Below, in pieces: positions 13,876 to 27,094 of a stretch of DNA of 64,000 nt. The number at the start of each line of letters is the position of its first letter. The first letter of the stretch is position 1. The DNA comes from Zerene cesonia. Taxonomy: Eukaryota; Arthropoda; Insecta; Lepidoptera; Pieridae. The notes below the pieces were generated by a model. The model saw only the letters and a program-made list of their open reading frames with translations, had not been told where the DNA came from and did not search any database. Made by a program: the position numbers and the translations under genes. The stretch covers positions 2,356,001 to 2,420,000 of the forward strand of contig NC_052104.1 in the NCBI RefSeq assembly GCF_012273895.1, in the 5' to 3' direction.

Positions 13876-13919
13876 CTGGAATATATCGATATCATATTAT
13901 TAAATATTATGATATTCAT

Positions 13920-14611
13920 GTATTGACATAATTTATATTTAGAGCATGAAATCTATAAATTAATTGCAATACCTACACAATTTTGAATAATTAATTATTT
14001 TAAGTTCTCTCTTGATGTATAATGTGTTATACGGATAACATACCAAATTAATTATGTTTGTTACGTTTACAAACATACGTTTAAAAAGTTGTTAAACAGC
14101 GTATCTGCAGTTTGAACTAAAAGATCACACCCATGCAGAAAATACATGTGTATTTATAAACATTTTACCATATAACAAAACATAAAAATGCCATATGCCT
14201 GTACTGTTTCAGCAACAGTCTCCAAAATCGTTACATTTCCTCGTAAATAAACAAATCCTTAGGCATCAATGTATCTCATTTGATAGATCTACGTCCTACG
14301 CCTTCTTCTGTTACATCACTTCTGTTACATCGCAAAATACGGTGAATTCTGTCATATTACTCCCCTATTCTCACAATACATTTTGCCCACGGGCGCACTC
14401 GACAGCCGTAACTCTGAAAATGGAAAATTCATAAATACTGAAGTTATCGGATGCGAATGTGTGATGTTAAATATAACATTGTCATGGTAAATCCGATTTC
14501 ACAAAAGGTGTATCTACTGCCATTCATTCTTGAGACACGTAAAACATACTTAATACAAAATTATTAAATTTAATTACCTTGCATTACATATAATGTGTTG
14601 ATTGTTCATAA
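13920..14611. other. No gene recognised; short direct repeat
   Basis: A tandem pair of CTTCTGTTACATC units lies at about 14312-14337, in a somewhat GC-richer segment (14270-14430). That segment may be an old repeat, but I cannot place it in a family. Confidence 0.3.
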
Positions 14612-14825
14612 ATCCATACTAATGATATTTATATCATGGCGAAGGTGTGTTTGTTTAATATTTTTCATGTCATTATTTGAAGCCGCAACGAACCGATATC
14701 AATTTTTATGGTTAGAAATTGTCAGAGTCCGGTGAGTGATATAGGATAATTTTTATAGCGGGGATTCATATCATTCACACGGGAATTTCCTTTTCCACGC
14801 GGACGAGGCGCGGGCGAAAAGCTAG
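14612..14825 (+). mobile_element. Helitron-like element (Lep1 type), near full length
   Basis: It begins ATCCATACTAATGATATTTA, contains the GAACCGAT block usual for this family, and ends CGCGGGCGAAAAGCTAG followed by T. A CTAG terminus next to T fits Helitron ends and the lepidopteran Lep1 family known from the literature. No coding capacity remains, so it is a non-autonomous copy. Confidence 0.6.
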
Positions 14826-14829
14826 TGGA

Positions 14830-15572
14830 ATGTAAACCCATATATCATATGACGTATCATCTAGTTAGAATCAGCGTACAACCCCAATAAGGATAATAAT
14901 GAGAACATACAGGTTTAACGAGACCCAAAGGGTTGTTTAAATAAAATTAAATCACGTGTATTGGAAATATACCGTATAAAAGATATTCGGCATTTAAGTC
15001 TCGATAACTTTCCGAGGCTTAATTTGGTTGCGAAGAGTCCGTAATGAGATACACGTGTACGCTTCCACTCCACAAATATACCAGTGGATATTACATCGTG
15101 GAAATGGTGGAGCAAATATTCTGACGGTCTCGGAAACAGGTCCATTAATCAAGCCTCGCGAATTTGTCTTGGAGTCTGTGCCGGCGATCTTACAAAGTAA
15201 TAGGTTACTGTTCAACTTGTTCCCGTGAAATATGTCGTTTAATAATTTCAATATTTTACACTGACAGCAGATGAAATTGATCTCAATAGGTAGGTATCGT
15301 AACAAATTGAAGGCATTAGTAAATTAGTAATAAGTTTATTTTTGACATAAAAATGTATAAAGCATGGTTAATACATGAGTTTATACATAAATTTACTAAC
15401 TAATCCATGCTTCGGCTGTCTGGCCGCGTACTTATGATGATCATGTCATGAATATTTTCGTAAACAAACAAAAAATAAAGCAGATGTGACCCGTATCCAT
15501 GAACCACTCGAGATTTCACTTAAGATGTTAGGATAAAATTATAGTAACATTATAGTAACATGCTTCAATAAT
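14830..15572. other. No gene recognised; GC-elevated patch
   Basis: G+C is higher at about 14990-15240, and several overlapping frames of 60-100 codons cross it. None has a recognised domain, and the plus-strand one begins at TTG. It could be a conserved noncoding element. Confidence 0.25.
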
Positions 15573-15584
15573 AGAACATATTAT
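15573..15584. repeat. Target-site duplication, left copy
   Basis: AGAACATATTAT, identical to 15885-15896 on the other side of the SINE. Confidence 0.85.
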
Positions 15585-15884
15585 CATCATGAGCACATAT
15601 ATTATCCTACTGCTGTAACACAGACCTCCTATAAGGGTTTAGGCCATAATCCTCCACGCTGGCCAAGTGCGGGTTGGTAGATGTCACACGTCGTCGAACT
15701 TTTGATTCTCAGACATGCTGGTTTCCTCACGATGTTTTGCTTCACCGTTTCGAGCAGTGGTGACGTTATTCCCATGTGCAGATAAATAGAAAAATCCATT
15801 TATTTCCTACACGCTAGCCTGGTCTCGAACCCCGACTTATCGATTTTGAAGTCCGAGGTCCTCACCACTGAGCCACCACTACTG
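15585..15884 (-). mobile_element. tRNA-derived SINE with 12-bp target-site duplication
   Basis: Read on the minus strand, the element opens with an RNA polymerase III A-box-like TGGCTCAGTGG (about 15864-15874) and a B-box-like GGTTCGAGACC (15831-15821). A body and a 3' end containing CATGATGAT follow. Perfect 12-bp copies of AGAACATATTAT flank it at 15573-15584 and 15885-15896. The duplication shows insertion by target-primed reverse transcription, using a partner LINE's enzymes. I recognise the body (GTGAGGAAACC and TATGGCCTAAACCC blocks) as common in Lepidoptera. Confidence 0.85.
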
Positions 15885-15896
15885 AGAACATATTAT
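15885..15896. repeat. Target-site duplication, right copy
   Basis: AGAACATATTAT, identical to 15573-15584. Confidence 0.85.
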
Positions 15897-16251
15897 AAAC
15901 ATTTATAATTATGATTTATCTTAGTCATGCCAACCCCAATGGAGTGACGAGCAACCTACGCTAAAGGTATTGTGCCTTATATTGCGAAATCCCGTATGTT
16001 AATATACGTGTGCTCAGTTTCTTCAATATCGTTGATGGTTTGTGTTTATCAGGCGCAGCTTTCTTTACCAACATCTTTGTGTGTCAGATAATACGATATA
16101 TATACAATAAATATATTCCAATACACAAGACCACTATGTAAATGTATAATAACATAATATGTAATAACAATTGATTATAGATTTATATATTCTTCTTACA
16201 AATGTGAAAGAATACTTATTTGTCAGTTTCTCTTATAATAATTATTTTACA

Positions 16252-16281
16252 ATATAATTATAATTATAATTATAATTATTA
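16252..16281. repeat. AT-rich microsatellite
   Basis: About four tandem copies of the six-base unit TATAAT. Confidence 0.8.
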
Positions 16282-16719
16282 CTCTGTTATAATTTATGTT
16301 TACACGTTGAAATTTATTTTGAGCATTGAAAGAGAGTTATATTTTGTATTGACTTAAATGGGTTTAATAAGGGAAATAAGTGTGTCATAAAATAATTTAC
16401 ACCCGAGCGAAGTCATATGCAAGCGCTTGTTTCCAATATAATTATTAAAAACCCCAAAATTATCTTCACGTTCATTGTGTATTTTGTAAAAGTTGTTAAC
16501 GAAATACTCGCAACAAATTTTAATCCAGTATAAAAGTTTGAGAAAAGCCTGCAAAAGAAATGCTAACTTCCTAAATGTTCCTCAATTTATGAATTGTTTG
16601 ATAATACGATAAAAGTTTTAATTATGTTTTTATTATGCTCATGGTTCACAATATTTTATAGGAGGATTAACATCTACCTATTTATCTAAATATGTAACGT
16701 CGGGATACACTGCTGATAA

Positions 16720-16850
16720 ATCAATAACGGCTGAACGAATTTTAATAGTTTGTTGGTTATTTGTCTGTTTGTATTCATACAATAACTGTAAAATTTTTAA
16801 AAACTTACATTAAATATCTGTACCCGAACGGACCGGGGCGAACAGTTAGT
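16720..16850 (+). mobile_element. Degraded Helitron-like 3' end
   Basis: It contains ATAACGGCTGAACGAATTTT and ends ACCGGGGCGAACAGTTAG before T. This matches the ends of the other Helitron-like copies here (for example 37931) with CTAG changed to TTAG. The left boundary is not visible. Confidence 0.4.
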
Positions 16851-17759
16851 AATGTTTTAAAGATATTGCGAACGGCCCCCACTCTAAACTGGTATACCCC
16901 ACGGTACACTGTGGTAGGCATGTTTGAAGCGGATTTTTCGTTAGACGGATAAAATCAAATTATATCTGAAATGAGAAGTATAATCAAATACACCGAAGAA
17001 GCACCCTTCTGACGGACCATCCGCTACGAGCAATTAATAATTTTAAATTTGATCCCTTCTAAAACATTCATTTCCTAGAAATGCTGTATAGTATACGTTT
17101 TTATCAAGGCGAGCATTACGTTTCATAGGTAAACCCTTCTTTGGAAATTTAATATTATAGCATAATTATTGCTTCACTATAATATGTTCTTATGAAGTAG
17201 TATTCTATTTCCATTTATCTAACATGACGCATTAGCTTGTTTAGATTGCGGCCAAATTTTATTAGCGAAAATTATGAAGTTTCTTAATATTATGTTTGAT
17301 AAGATTCGAGTTTTTCCGTTGTAATATTTTCCGTCTACTTTAATAAATATCTATACATTTTACTCAAATCGCGGTCGCAAGAAGATAAATCATTATTGAT
17401 TGAGTCAATGAGAGGCTTCGGGCGCGATGTTGATTTATAGTGGTATCATTATTCTTCATTTCGTAGCTTCAAGAACAATATAAATTTAGTGTTTTACATG
17501 TTTACAATAGCAGCAATCGACCTTGTCATTCCGTTTTAACACTACGTCGTCTCATAATAAGTCATTGGAATGGTTTGTAATATAAGTGAAGGTTATTTCA
17601 ACAAAGCAAATGCCTGAAACCAAATTAATACTTAAAATTTTTGCGCGTCGCACTTAGCTTGTTAATGTAGGTTACATTTTCACAAAACATCTACCTTTAC
17701 TCAGAAGCCTCCTTACGGTAGAGTGGAGTATTAAACACGCACATAAGCTCATATATTTG

Positions 17760-17960
17760 TGACTTCGTCCATCACACCTAGCCGCAGTATATTTCCGTAA
17801 AAGCGGCAGTGAGGCGTGTTATCTGAGTGCCATTTCGCTTCGAGACCAAGCATTGTTTGCTCTCGGTCTCACTAATTAACATTATCAAGACTATCAACAG
17901 CCTTTCAGCGCAGACGCCGCGGTTGCTCGAGAGCTAATTCATTTAATAGCTTGCTCTTTA
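17760..17960. other. GC-elevated noncoding segment, possible regulatory DNA
   Basis: This contrasts with the AT-rich flanks and includes a CGCAGACGCCGCGG core and an AATTAAC site. No open frame of note is present. A regulatory role is inference from composition only. Confidence 0.2.
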
Positions 17961-18390
17961 ACTATTTTCAGGACTAAATTAAATGTAAAGTTCCAGTCGA
18001 TTTGGCTCAGTCGGTGCCTTGCGGTGAAACTGTCTAATTATACACGAGTATTATAAGGTTAATGTTACATTTTAATTAGCAACTATGTTTTAGGCATGAT
18101 TGTGAATTCATATTAACTTCGAGTAAGCTCTTTTACAAATGATACTGTTCTAAGGGGTTTTTTTTTATTTAACTCTTTAACAAGATTGTACATGGAAAAA
18201 ACTTAAACATACTAATTATAATAAAGTTGTAGAAGAAAATTTACAATTTGTTTGGCGGTACAAACACTTAGAAGTGATCTTTTCCAGGTAACCGTGGTAA
18301 AAGTTAACGAGCATACTGATAAATTATTTCTATTTATTATAGTGATAAATTTTTTGTGAATGTAACAAATATATGTTTTTTGACTTAATA

Positions 18391-18411
18391 ACAAAAGGTT
18401 AAACCTTTTGT
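18391..18411. repeat. 21-base palindrome
   Basis: ACAAAAGGTT, A, AACCTTTTGT: perfect 10-bp arms around one base. Confidence 0.7.
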
Positions 18412-18739
18412 TTAACGACACGATTAAAACCGCCGAAGAGATAAAGCTTAAAACAATGGAATGTAGAAAGAAAAAATGAATTCTAATCCATTTTTGACCC
18501 TCAGCATTTCAAAGGTTTATAATAATACAAATCATTTAACGATTAGGACAAACAATCTTTTTAATAAACGCAATATTTTTTGAGAACGTATTGATAAAGC
18601 GCTGTATGGTGTAGAGTGGTTGGATGGATTAATGTTATTGTTGTTTGCGCAAAAATGACTTATCCGATATAAATGTAACTTCGTACAGTTCGTTCATACA
18701 TTATTATCTTGATTAGCATTTGAATAACTTTATATTCGA

Positions 18740-18773
18740 ACAATTCATGAAAGAGGCCGCGGGGTTAAGCTAG
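18740..18773 (+). mobile_element. Possible Helitron-like 3' terminus
   Basis: GGCCGCGGGGTTAAGCTAG followed by T resembles the 3' ends of the other Helitron-like copies. Only about 30 bases can be matched, and the body is not recognisable. Confidence 0.3.
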
Positions 18774-19805
18774 TATTTCTATGTATGTATATATATGTAT
18801 GTAAGTATAAAATACATACAAAAATAAGAGTATACATCTAAACGAGTTTACCATTAAACAAAAAACGGACGTCCGCACACGCTGAAATATACCATCAATC
18901 ATTTCTCATAAGGAAACGTATGTATCATTAGAAACAAAAAAAATCAGTTAGCCGAACAGCGGCTGAGTCTGCATAATATAGGTATAAAAAAGCGAGTTAG
19001 GGAAAATGGTGCACCATATGATATTATTTTATTTATTCCGCGATCTTTACACGACGCTGGTTTCACCCGAATGAATTCGGCCATTTGAATTCGGGCAACG
19101 CTTTATAAGCAAGGGTTGAAAATATTTTGTGTGTTTTCTGAAAATTCTTCCGTAGAATCATTAATTATCATACTGAAATAAATAAATAAGCTCGGCTTTC
19201 ATTCGAATTATAGCGGTAAGGGGAACTTCACAAATTATAATTGCGATAACTTATATAAAACAATTAAATGAAATGTTACGTAGATTGTAATATTAAAATA
19301 TACTTTCTCACTTGCTGTAGGTATACATCATATTGTATTATATAAAAATAATTCATTTAATCCGTATCGATAATGAATTCCACGATTACATTGTACTGGA
19401 TAAAACCGCATTATATTTCGAAATGAATTGTCCGAGCCGGGGGCGGAGTAAAATGAAATATTTCCACGATTTCGAAAAAGACAACAAGACACCATCATTA
19501 AGTGAGACAAGTACTCGTCTCGTCTTTCTTCTTGTTAAATTATGTTTGTACAAAGGAAGCTTTGCTAAGAAAGCCTAAGAAGCCTAAAATGACGTGTCCC
19601 CTTGCATTCGCTTGCCTCGAGGTGTTGGAATACTTATTTAATGCTTGCGTAAAATTAAAATGGTCACATGCGTGATTCTGCTATTCTGTGGAGGAATCGC
19701 CTGGAGGTAAAGGCCACATGAGCTTTCACGAATTACCGGCACTGTCAAGCACATCTCTTTATATTTCAAATAAATTGTTTAATTATTCGATAATATTTCA
19801 GACTC

Positions 19806-19891
19806 GATTCGTTATCATACAAACAGTGTAAGCAAATACATATTATATGGCATTTGTTTGTACACTGTTTGCATTGATATTAATTTGAATC
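19806..19891. ncRNA. Long imperfect hairpin, microRNA-precursor-like
   Basis: About 86 bases fold back on themselves. An 11-bp perfect stem pairs CAAACAGTGTA (19820-19830) with 19861-19871. An inner stem pairs 832-837 with 852-857 (last three digits), and outer stems pair 813-818 with the 873-879 region and 806-810 with 887-891. Small bulges separate the stems, and the loop is about 14 bases. Size and shape fit an animal pre-microRNA on either strand. No known microRNA seed was recognised, and a small foldback transposon is an equally good explanation. Confidence 0.25.
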
Positions 19892-22093
19892 ATAATAATT
19901 ACTTTTCGACAAATTGATGTGACAGTCGCATTGTAATTAACCACTTTTGTATGTTGGATCATTTACAACATTTATTATTCCGTCAATATGCACCATTGTG
20001 TGCGCGCGGTTTTGTTCGCGAAAACAATTCGTTTCACCCGCGAAGGTTCATTTATTAAAATGTGCTTATACATAGTATCATTAATCACAGGGCGCCTTAT
20101 TATAACAATTGTTTAGTTTGGGCGTGTATATACATAGCTGGACGTGTATTACGCTACATTAAAATTAATATTCGTTTGAAAATCACTTCCTTCACGAGTT
20201 TTTATTGGAAGCCTAGTCCATGTTTTTCCGTGATCTCCTCTTCGTACAAACAATTTTCTTTTGCAATAAAGAAGACTGTTGTGGCAATGAATATCGATAT
20301 TAAGACACAGAGGTCCGATATTAAATTAAAGAGGTTTTATTATATACTCTTGATTTGACACATTTTTCATCTTTAATAAAATTGGTTTTATATTTAAAAA
20401 TAAAGTTTATTTGCCGTGAAATTAATTTAACCTAGGCGATACGCAAATAAGGGTAAGAATCTCATTATAAAAGCCATTCGCTGTTTGATAGAGGAGTTTT
20501 CCTTTGATAACGATAATGCCCGACGAGGCTGCTGACCCTTTATAGAGAAAATGACAACTGTTTAAGTTTGTATACCCTATTTAAGTTTCACCCAGGGCCT
20601 CATTTACAATGCCAATGTAACCTAACCCAGGGCTCAAATGTATGTTGTTATTTCACGAATAGTCCGAGATAGGACCCTGGAGATATGCGTTGTTCAAAGT
20701 TGAAGTAAAGTTTAAGCTATTCATAAAAGTGTGGGCATTTTATAATATCCAAGTTACTGCTTAACAATGTCTAATTATATATTACTATAATGATCTTTTA
20801 TCATAGTTAAAAACTATTAACGTAATATGAAAACACATCATAAATGATATTGTTGTTTATTATTAAAATACACTATTTTATAATAAAAAGTTTTGCAACA
20901 GATAGACGAGTCACTTTAAATAAAATCAAATTTAAAAAGTTCGAATGAAATAGACCACATATACTTAATCTGTGCGATCAAAAGCTATAAAAAGAAACAG
21001 GTAGAAATATTTTAGTCAGCTAAATTGCTAAAACATGTTCAAGCTTAATTTAAATAAGAAAAATTTGTAAGCGGGCGCCTCCTACCAACGTATTTAACTC
21101 AGTTTAACGAAAATTGCGTTCCACGTTCCCTGGAGAAATAACGTTTACCTAGAAATTCCTGAGCTTCAAAAGCTCTCTGCGGAAAAAACTTGTAATGTTT
21201 CTATAGCTTAAAAAATCAGGTCGGTAACAATGCAAAATGCGGTAACAAATTGTCCTGCTGCTTTTATTCTGAAATTTACGACGTGAAGTTTGCGCAAACA
21301 AAATATTTTATGAAAGATACTTTCAAGTTTAAAACTCTGGAACCGAGACGCGACTGAGAGAGTTGCATAATACTGTAAAACGATAACCATCGCACTCGCG
21401 GGATTCCTAGACCCGTGCTATGATGTAAATTGTCTTGTCTCCTTGTCTCGGAGAATATAAGCGTTTCACTGCCAACATTTTGAATATTTCACAATTTTCA
21501 TTTTATGTTGAGTGGCTGCGTAATAAATAGCTGCGGATGTCAATAAGACATATATACTTATTACGAGCATGAAGAGAAATAGAATTTGGTGTGTTATATT
21601 CCCGTAATATACAAGTTAAATAAAACGCCTTGCAAAAAATTAAAATATTCTATTTTGAATATGAAACCTATGATGGCAAAAACTAGGTAAAACTGTTAAC
21701 TATAATGAAATTAATTGATCATATATAACTTTAAGTGACCAGAACAAATACATCATATTATTTCAATACAAAAAATGGAAAAAACTGTGAATTTGCCACT
21801 CAGAAACAGTAGCAATATTGTCTCTATCTGAATAATATTTATGTCACTACCGAAACGGACAAAATTAATGCATTCGCCAGAAGCCAGTATCGGACAAACT
21901 AAATTAACTAATGTAAATATAATAACTAAGCGGCAGCTGTAATTACAGCTAAGCAGGAGTTATTATCATTCACACATATATTCGTGTGGTCGTAATTATG
22001 AAATATTGTGCCAAATACAATTCAGCGTGAAAAAAAAACACTTGTTATATTATTCAATCCCTTTTCAAAGCTTAACAGGATCAGTCATAACGA

Positions 22094-22113
22094 TTCCAAT
22101 AAATTTATTGGAA
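22094..22113. repeat. Perfect 20-base palindrome
   Basis: TTCCAATAAATTTATTGGAA. No associated feature is visible. Confidence 0.7.
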
Positions 22114-22794
22114 AAGCATTGTTTTTTTTTAAATTCGATTTTAATGGAAATCTTTTAACGTTGAAAAGGTGTTGATGTTGGGATAATTCAATTCAAATTG
22201 GACTACAGAATTCGTTTTCACGGCACGTTGTATTTAAGTAAGTGAGTAAACAATTTCAGCGGGAGTTTAACACAGAGCATGTACGTACCAAAGTGTTGCC
22301 GTTGTAGTGTGCACAATTTACATTGTTTAATTGATGTTTTACTTGATACTACAAGTGTAAATTGCTCGCAAGAAACACACCACCGACTAAGACCGTACAA
22401 AATAAGCAAATAGCAACATACGTCCTACTTGGGAGCAAATACATGAACTCAAATTATTACTACTGGCTTTGAATCTTTTAGTATTTATGGATATATTGCA
22501 AAATTTTAAAGACTCGTGTATCACAAGAATTTTATTAAAATCACATATTATATAAATTTTACTATAAAACATTAGCATTTGCTAGCAATACATTACATTG
22601 ATTCAGGTCTAAACATTTCTAAGCTTCCCATCGTAAAATAACATTCCCCATCATCATCCTTTTAAATCTCAATAATATATCGACAACTATCGCACTACCA
22701 TTAGAACCATTTAATTACCCCCAACACATACACCCTATAACCACTACACTAACTGAATTTATAGAGACAATTACAGGAAATCTATGTCAGTGTA

Positions 22795-22990
22795 CACAGG
22801 GCAAGTCATTCTATAATGCACGCGGCCGTGTCTACGAGCCGGGAATTATTAAAGCGAGTCAATGCACCATGACGACCGCATGGCTTGACACAAATTTCCT
22901 TCACTTACCCGCCGCAATATTGACGTTGTGCAAACGGTATGTTAATTATGACCTCTATTAAATTAATTGCGAGTGCCTTTAGCTCTCTCA
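22795..22990. other. GC-elevated noncoding segment, candidate enhancer
   Basis: It carries an ACGCGGCCGTG block and several homeodomain-type cores (GTTAATTATG, AAATTAATTG). No frame with protein similarity is present. Enhancer activity is inference from composition and site content. Confidence 0.2.
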
Positions 22991-23379
22991 TAGTGAAATA
23001 AAACATTATATTTGAATTAATTGGCGCTAACGTTCCTTTCAATTAAGGTTATATGTACGATTTTGATTAAATTAGTTTTATGTGTTTGTTCTTATTCATT
23101 CAGGGAGAATAAAACAGTTTTTTTTTTAATATCGTCTTACCTTCGTCTACTTGTCCTTTGTACACTCTTCCAAATAAACATCCTACGCAGTAACTTGAAT
23201 AACACAAAATTATCTTAGCATTTTGCATTCGTATACGTAAGTTGATCTGTTTTTTTCTAAAATGTGGCTAAAACATTATACAATACAAGTCCCCGAATAG
23301 AAAATCATAATGGATTTCCAACACAATTTAGCTTCATTTTATAAAAGACCGAGACAAAGGCGTTTAAAAAGGGGTTATC

Positions 23380-23720
23380 CTGTGGAAGCAAAGGCGATTT
23401 ATTATTTGTAGAGCCCCATTACAGGTAATATAAGCCGATTTTGCATGATAACGAGCTCATTCCAGCCCGAGCCTGAATTAATTATCTAGGCTAACCAACG
23501 CTAGCTATTCGGGAATTAAACACTTGTGTGAGCCATGTCAATGGGCCCTTTGAGCGTGTACCTTATCTATCCGTCTTTGGGTACATCTTAAGTATGGCTA
23601 TTAATTTTAATGCTCATTCACATGTGCCGCTTATTTCGGTATTTCTTGCTCGCTTAGTGGTTATGGCCCCGCCGCTATAAGACTAATTGCCACGTCGAAA
23701 CATCGTGTAATTAAACATGT
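23380..23720. other. GC-elevated noncoding segment, candidate enhancer
   Basis: Higher complexity than its flanks, with repeated AATTA cores (GAATTAATTATC, CTATTAATTTTAAT, GTAATTAAAC) and no usable open frame. It looks like the compact, site-rich DNA of conserved noncoding elements, but conservation cannot be judged from one genome. Confidence 0.2.
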
Positions 23721-25339
23721 GAAGTCGCATTATAAATTTTACTTATATGTAACAAGACTCAGGATATGGAATTAGGACGTTATAAAACATATTATAATTA
23801 CATTCACGGTTCACACATTTTAAGAATGTATGTTATTTATTTTTAAAGTTCGTTTAAAACATATTTAATTGGGATCTCGCTTTTGAACAAAAAAACGGAA
23901 TGTTTTTGCTTTACTTATATAATGCCATTTCTAAACACTTCTTTCGCACCGCGGCATAAGTTGAGTGGTACAAAAACAAAAATCTGTGGAAATCTTATCC
24001 TATATCGTATTATAGTATATTATCTGTGCTTGATTTCGTCAAAATTCGATGAAGACGCTTTTGTTTGAAAGAATAACAAGTCTAGAGTGTCTTTATGTTT
24101 CAGCCCTTAAAAACGTGTAATGCAGTAAGTAAGCTGTTGATAGTCAGCGACGTCCAGATTTTAGTTAGCAATTCCATCGTTCCTAAACTCACAAAGATAA
24201 CGCTTGCATAGCATTCAGATGAGCATAATTAGCATATTATGGATGGACTGTAGCCGCACGGTAACTGCTTTGAAGACAAACTGCACCTATAAATTCAGCC
24301 CTGTTTTTAAATTACATATTGAATTATCTGAAATTCTTTAACTTGTATAAATTTTACATTTGATTGTTTGTTATCATAAAGATAAGTATAAAAACAATTT
24401 AATATTTTATTTACTATGGGTAAAATGGAAAAAATCCTCACCCACCTTATTTCTTTTGCCAGTTACTTAGTGCATTTGTGCATCTTGCGAAATTCCTCAA
24501 GACAAGAAAAAGCAAACAAGCCTTTTGTTTTCCCCCAGGAAAACTATATATTCTTATACTTTCTGCCTCATTATAGTTGCAACATGATAGTGAATGGAGC
24601 TATGAGAAAAAACTTTCTTCAATACTGTTAATTAAAAGTACTCTCGCCTGAGCGAAGGGCTGTGGACCTACTCTAGGTTCATATATTTTAGCTATATCTA
24701 ACAAGATTGATGTGGAATGGAATACCATGCCGTCCAATTCCGTCAAGCAAGTGAAGTATTCCCTTACTTTTAATGCATTATGAATGTAATATAATATTAG
24801 TACGTTTCGGTTGTAGTGGACAGTAATGAAGGCATGCCAGAACGTATCAACGGAAATACGAGAGTGATTTATTTTCATAAATAACGGTTAAATTACTCGC
24901 GAAATACCAATACCGGCTATAAAATATAGTAATCTGCAAAACCAAAACAAAAATATTCATCGGAATGGAGAGAATTGTAAATTTAATTTTCTATATAATT
25001 TAATACCATTGTTATGATTGAACGGATTTCATTCACACACATCATTAAGCAAATGATTCGTTGATTGTTGTATTACCACAATTACAATTTTATCTTTTTA
25101 ATATTAAAATTATGTAAATTTTATGTTCAACAATTACTTATCTAAGCTATAAAAAACATTGAAGATAACCCAATTATTTTAAGAAAATCACTTTTAAATT
25201 GTCCACACGGCATACACCAACGTTCAATTAAAAAAAAGAAACTTATGAGGTAACAACTTACGAGGTAATAAATAAAAAAATTACAATCGAATTGATCTTT
25301 TTTTTGCAATCGATTGAAAAAATGGCATCAAATAGATAA

Positions 25340-25660
25340 AGTTGCCCATCTCACATAAAATCTTTTAAACGCGAAGTCTAGCGAAGTAAACGATTGCGTT
25401 GTACTCGTGACCGCTCCGTGGCCACACGTTAATGAGACCAAAAGTGGGTCAGCGGTCCTTGGGCGTGTGGATTCATTAGCAATGGTATCGCTGTAGGAAG
25501 CTTGAATGGCTCCAACCACATACGGTTACGTGCGTGTCAATGCCACTTTTGTGTTCGGCTGTTACAGAGTTCGGGTTACGCGTGCTGAGCATTATCTTAT
25601 TCAGATTTATGTCCAGATCGTTGGACACGAAGGGACAGATTAATTTCATTTCAGCATACC
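25340..25660. other. GC-elevated segment, no recognised gene
   Basis: Two overlapping minus-strand frames (63 and 64 codons) cover this segment in different phases, and neither shows a known domain. It may be regulatory DNA or an unrecognised exon. Confidence 0.2.
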
Positions 25661-26589
25661 GTTTGTACAATTTATCTCCTTTAAGTAGATGTTAATCTGA
25701 ATGAAAATTTATATACTTCTATGAAAATCGTAATCCGTAAAGGGTTAACGGAGCTTAAAGTTTCTGATTAGGAACAACAGTGATTATTTTTAATAAACAT
25801 AAATTACAATAGTTTGAGGCAATTTATTGATATCATATACATAATCAATATTACAGCATATTCAATAACGTTAAGATAAATTGATTAAAGGAAATGAAGT
25901 ACATAAAAGACAGAAACATACAAACGTACGACATCATAAATTCACGTATCCCACGCTTTCACCTCGGTTAAGTGTACATAATAAAAATATTTCAAAGCGA
26001 TTTATGTGAGTTAATAACTCGTTCATTCCAAGCACCATTTATATTGCAGCGTAAATATTCTGGTACAACTATGAAAGTAATCTCATACAACGCTGTCAAG
26101 TGTAAAATATTTTTTCAAGCCAATTGAGGCGTTTTCTGTATGAAAAAGAATAACCTCGTCTGCAATGAATTCCTGGCATTCGCGAGTGTTCAACGCGATA
26201 ACGAAGCTTGTTTAAAAGGCGGAATAAGAAACCCACATACAATTCCCTTACGCGTAAACAAATTAGAGAAATGGTGCAAGCATCCGCTTGTAATTCACGT
26301 GGTTTAATTTTGTCTTTGTTCCATATTTCGGATCTCAAATTAATTTTCAAGATTAGACGCGGGCAAAGATAATATTTACCTTTGCCAATTCGAGTAATTT
26401 CGACCGTTTACTTACATTTAAGTATGCAACATAATGAGATTAATTTTCTGAGTACATATTGAGACCGTTTTAAAAAATAATGACGATAGAATTGAATGAA
26501 ATATTTATGTATATTTCTTCAACAAGCTGAATAAATGAAGTATCAATTCTTTTCCCGAAGCAATCAAAATAATATTATAAATTTGAAAG

Positions 26590-26769
26590 GTTGTTTGTTT
26601 GGCTTATGTCCGTCTCACGCTGTAACTAATGGACGGATTATGATGAAATTTGGTTTTCAGACAGGGTATGAGCCGACTTGGGTGATAGGATATTTTTAAT
26701 CCCGATTAAATGCTCCCTTGGGATAAAATCGGAATCTTGATACCCAGGCGAAGCCGGGACGAGCATCTA
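26590..26769 (+). mobile_element. Helitron-like element copy
   Basis: It begins near GGTTGTTTGTTTGGCTTATG, has the ATGATGAAATTTGGTTTTCA block typical of this group, and ends CGAAGCCGGGACGAGCATCTAA. The end matches the family consensus with one change in the terminal CTAG. Confidence 0.5.
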
Positions 26770-27094
26770 ATATGTAATAATACGGTATGCTCTTTGATTT
26801 TACGCTAGTTAAACAACCCGAACTTCATTCATGAATACTAATTTCATTGTAGACTGCTATCGCGCCGTGTGCGGTACACATCCTTAGCTTAATAAATCTA
26901 ACAAGGGTTACACTATAGAATTTTGATTTATTTGTGTAGGCGTCCTTGGAGCTTCAATGTGTTTAAAAGGGTCTTGTAAATGTTTCTCAACTGTATCTTA
27001 TCTCTGAATATATACGATGTGTTAACAAAACATGTCTTCGTATAATATTCATTTTTTATACATTAATCAAAAGTAAAAAATCTTAATAAATTTT

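Larger units (their letters stand above)
16851..26589. other. Long stretch without a recognised gene
   Basis: No exon was recognised on either strand in nearly 10 kb. Items worth separate mention are a Helitron-like end at 18740-18773, a hairpin at 19806-19891, palindromes at 18391-18411 and 22094-22113, and GC-elevated segments with homeodomain-type TAATTA cores between 22800 and 24290. It could be intergenic or a large intron. Confidence 0.4.
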
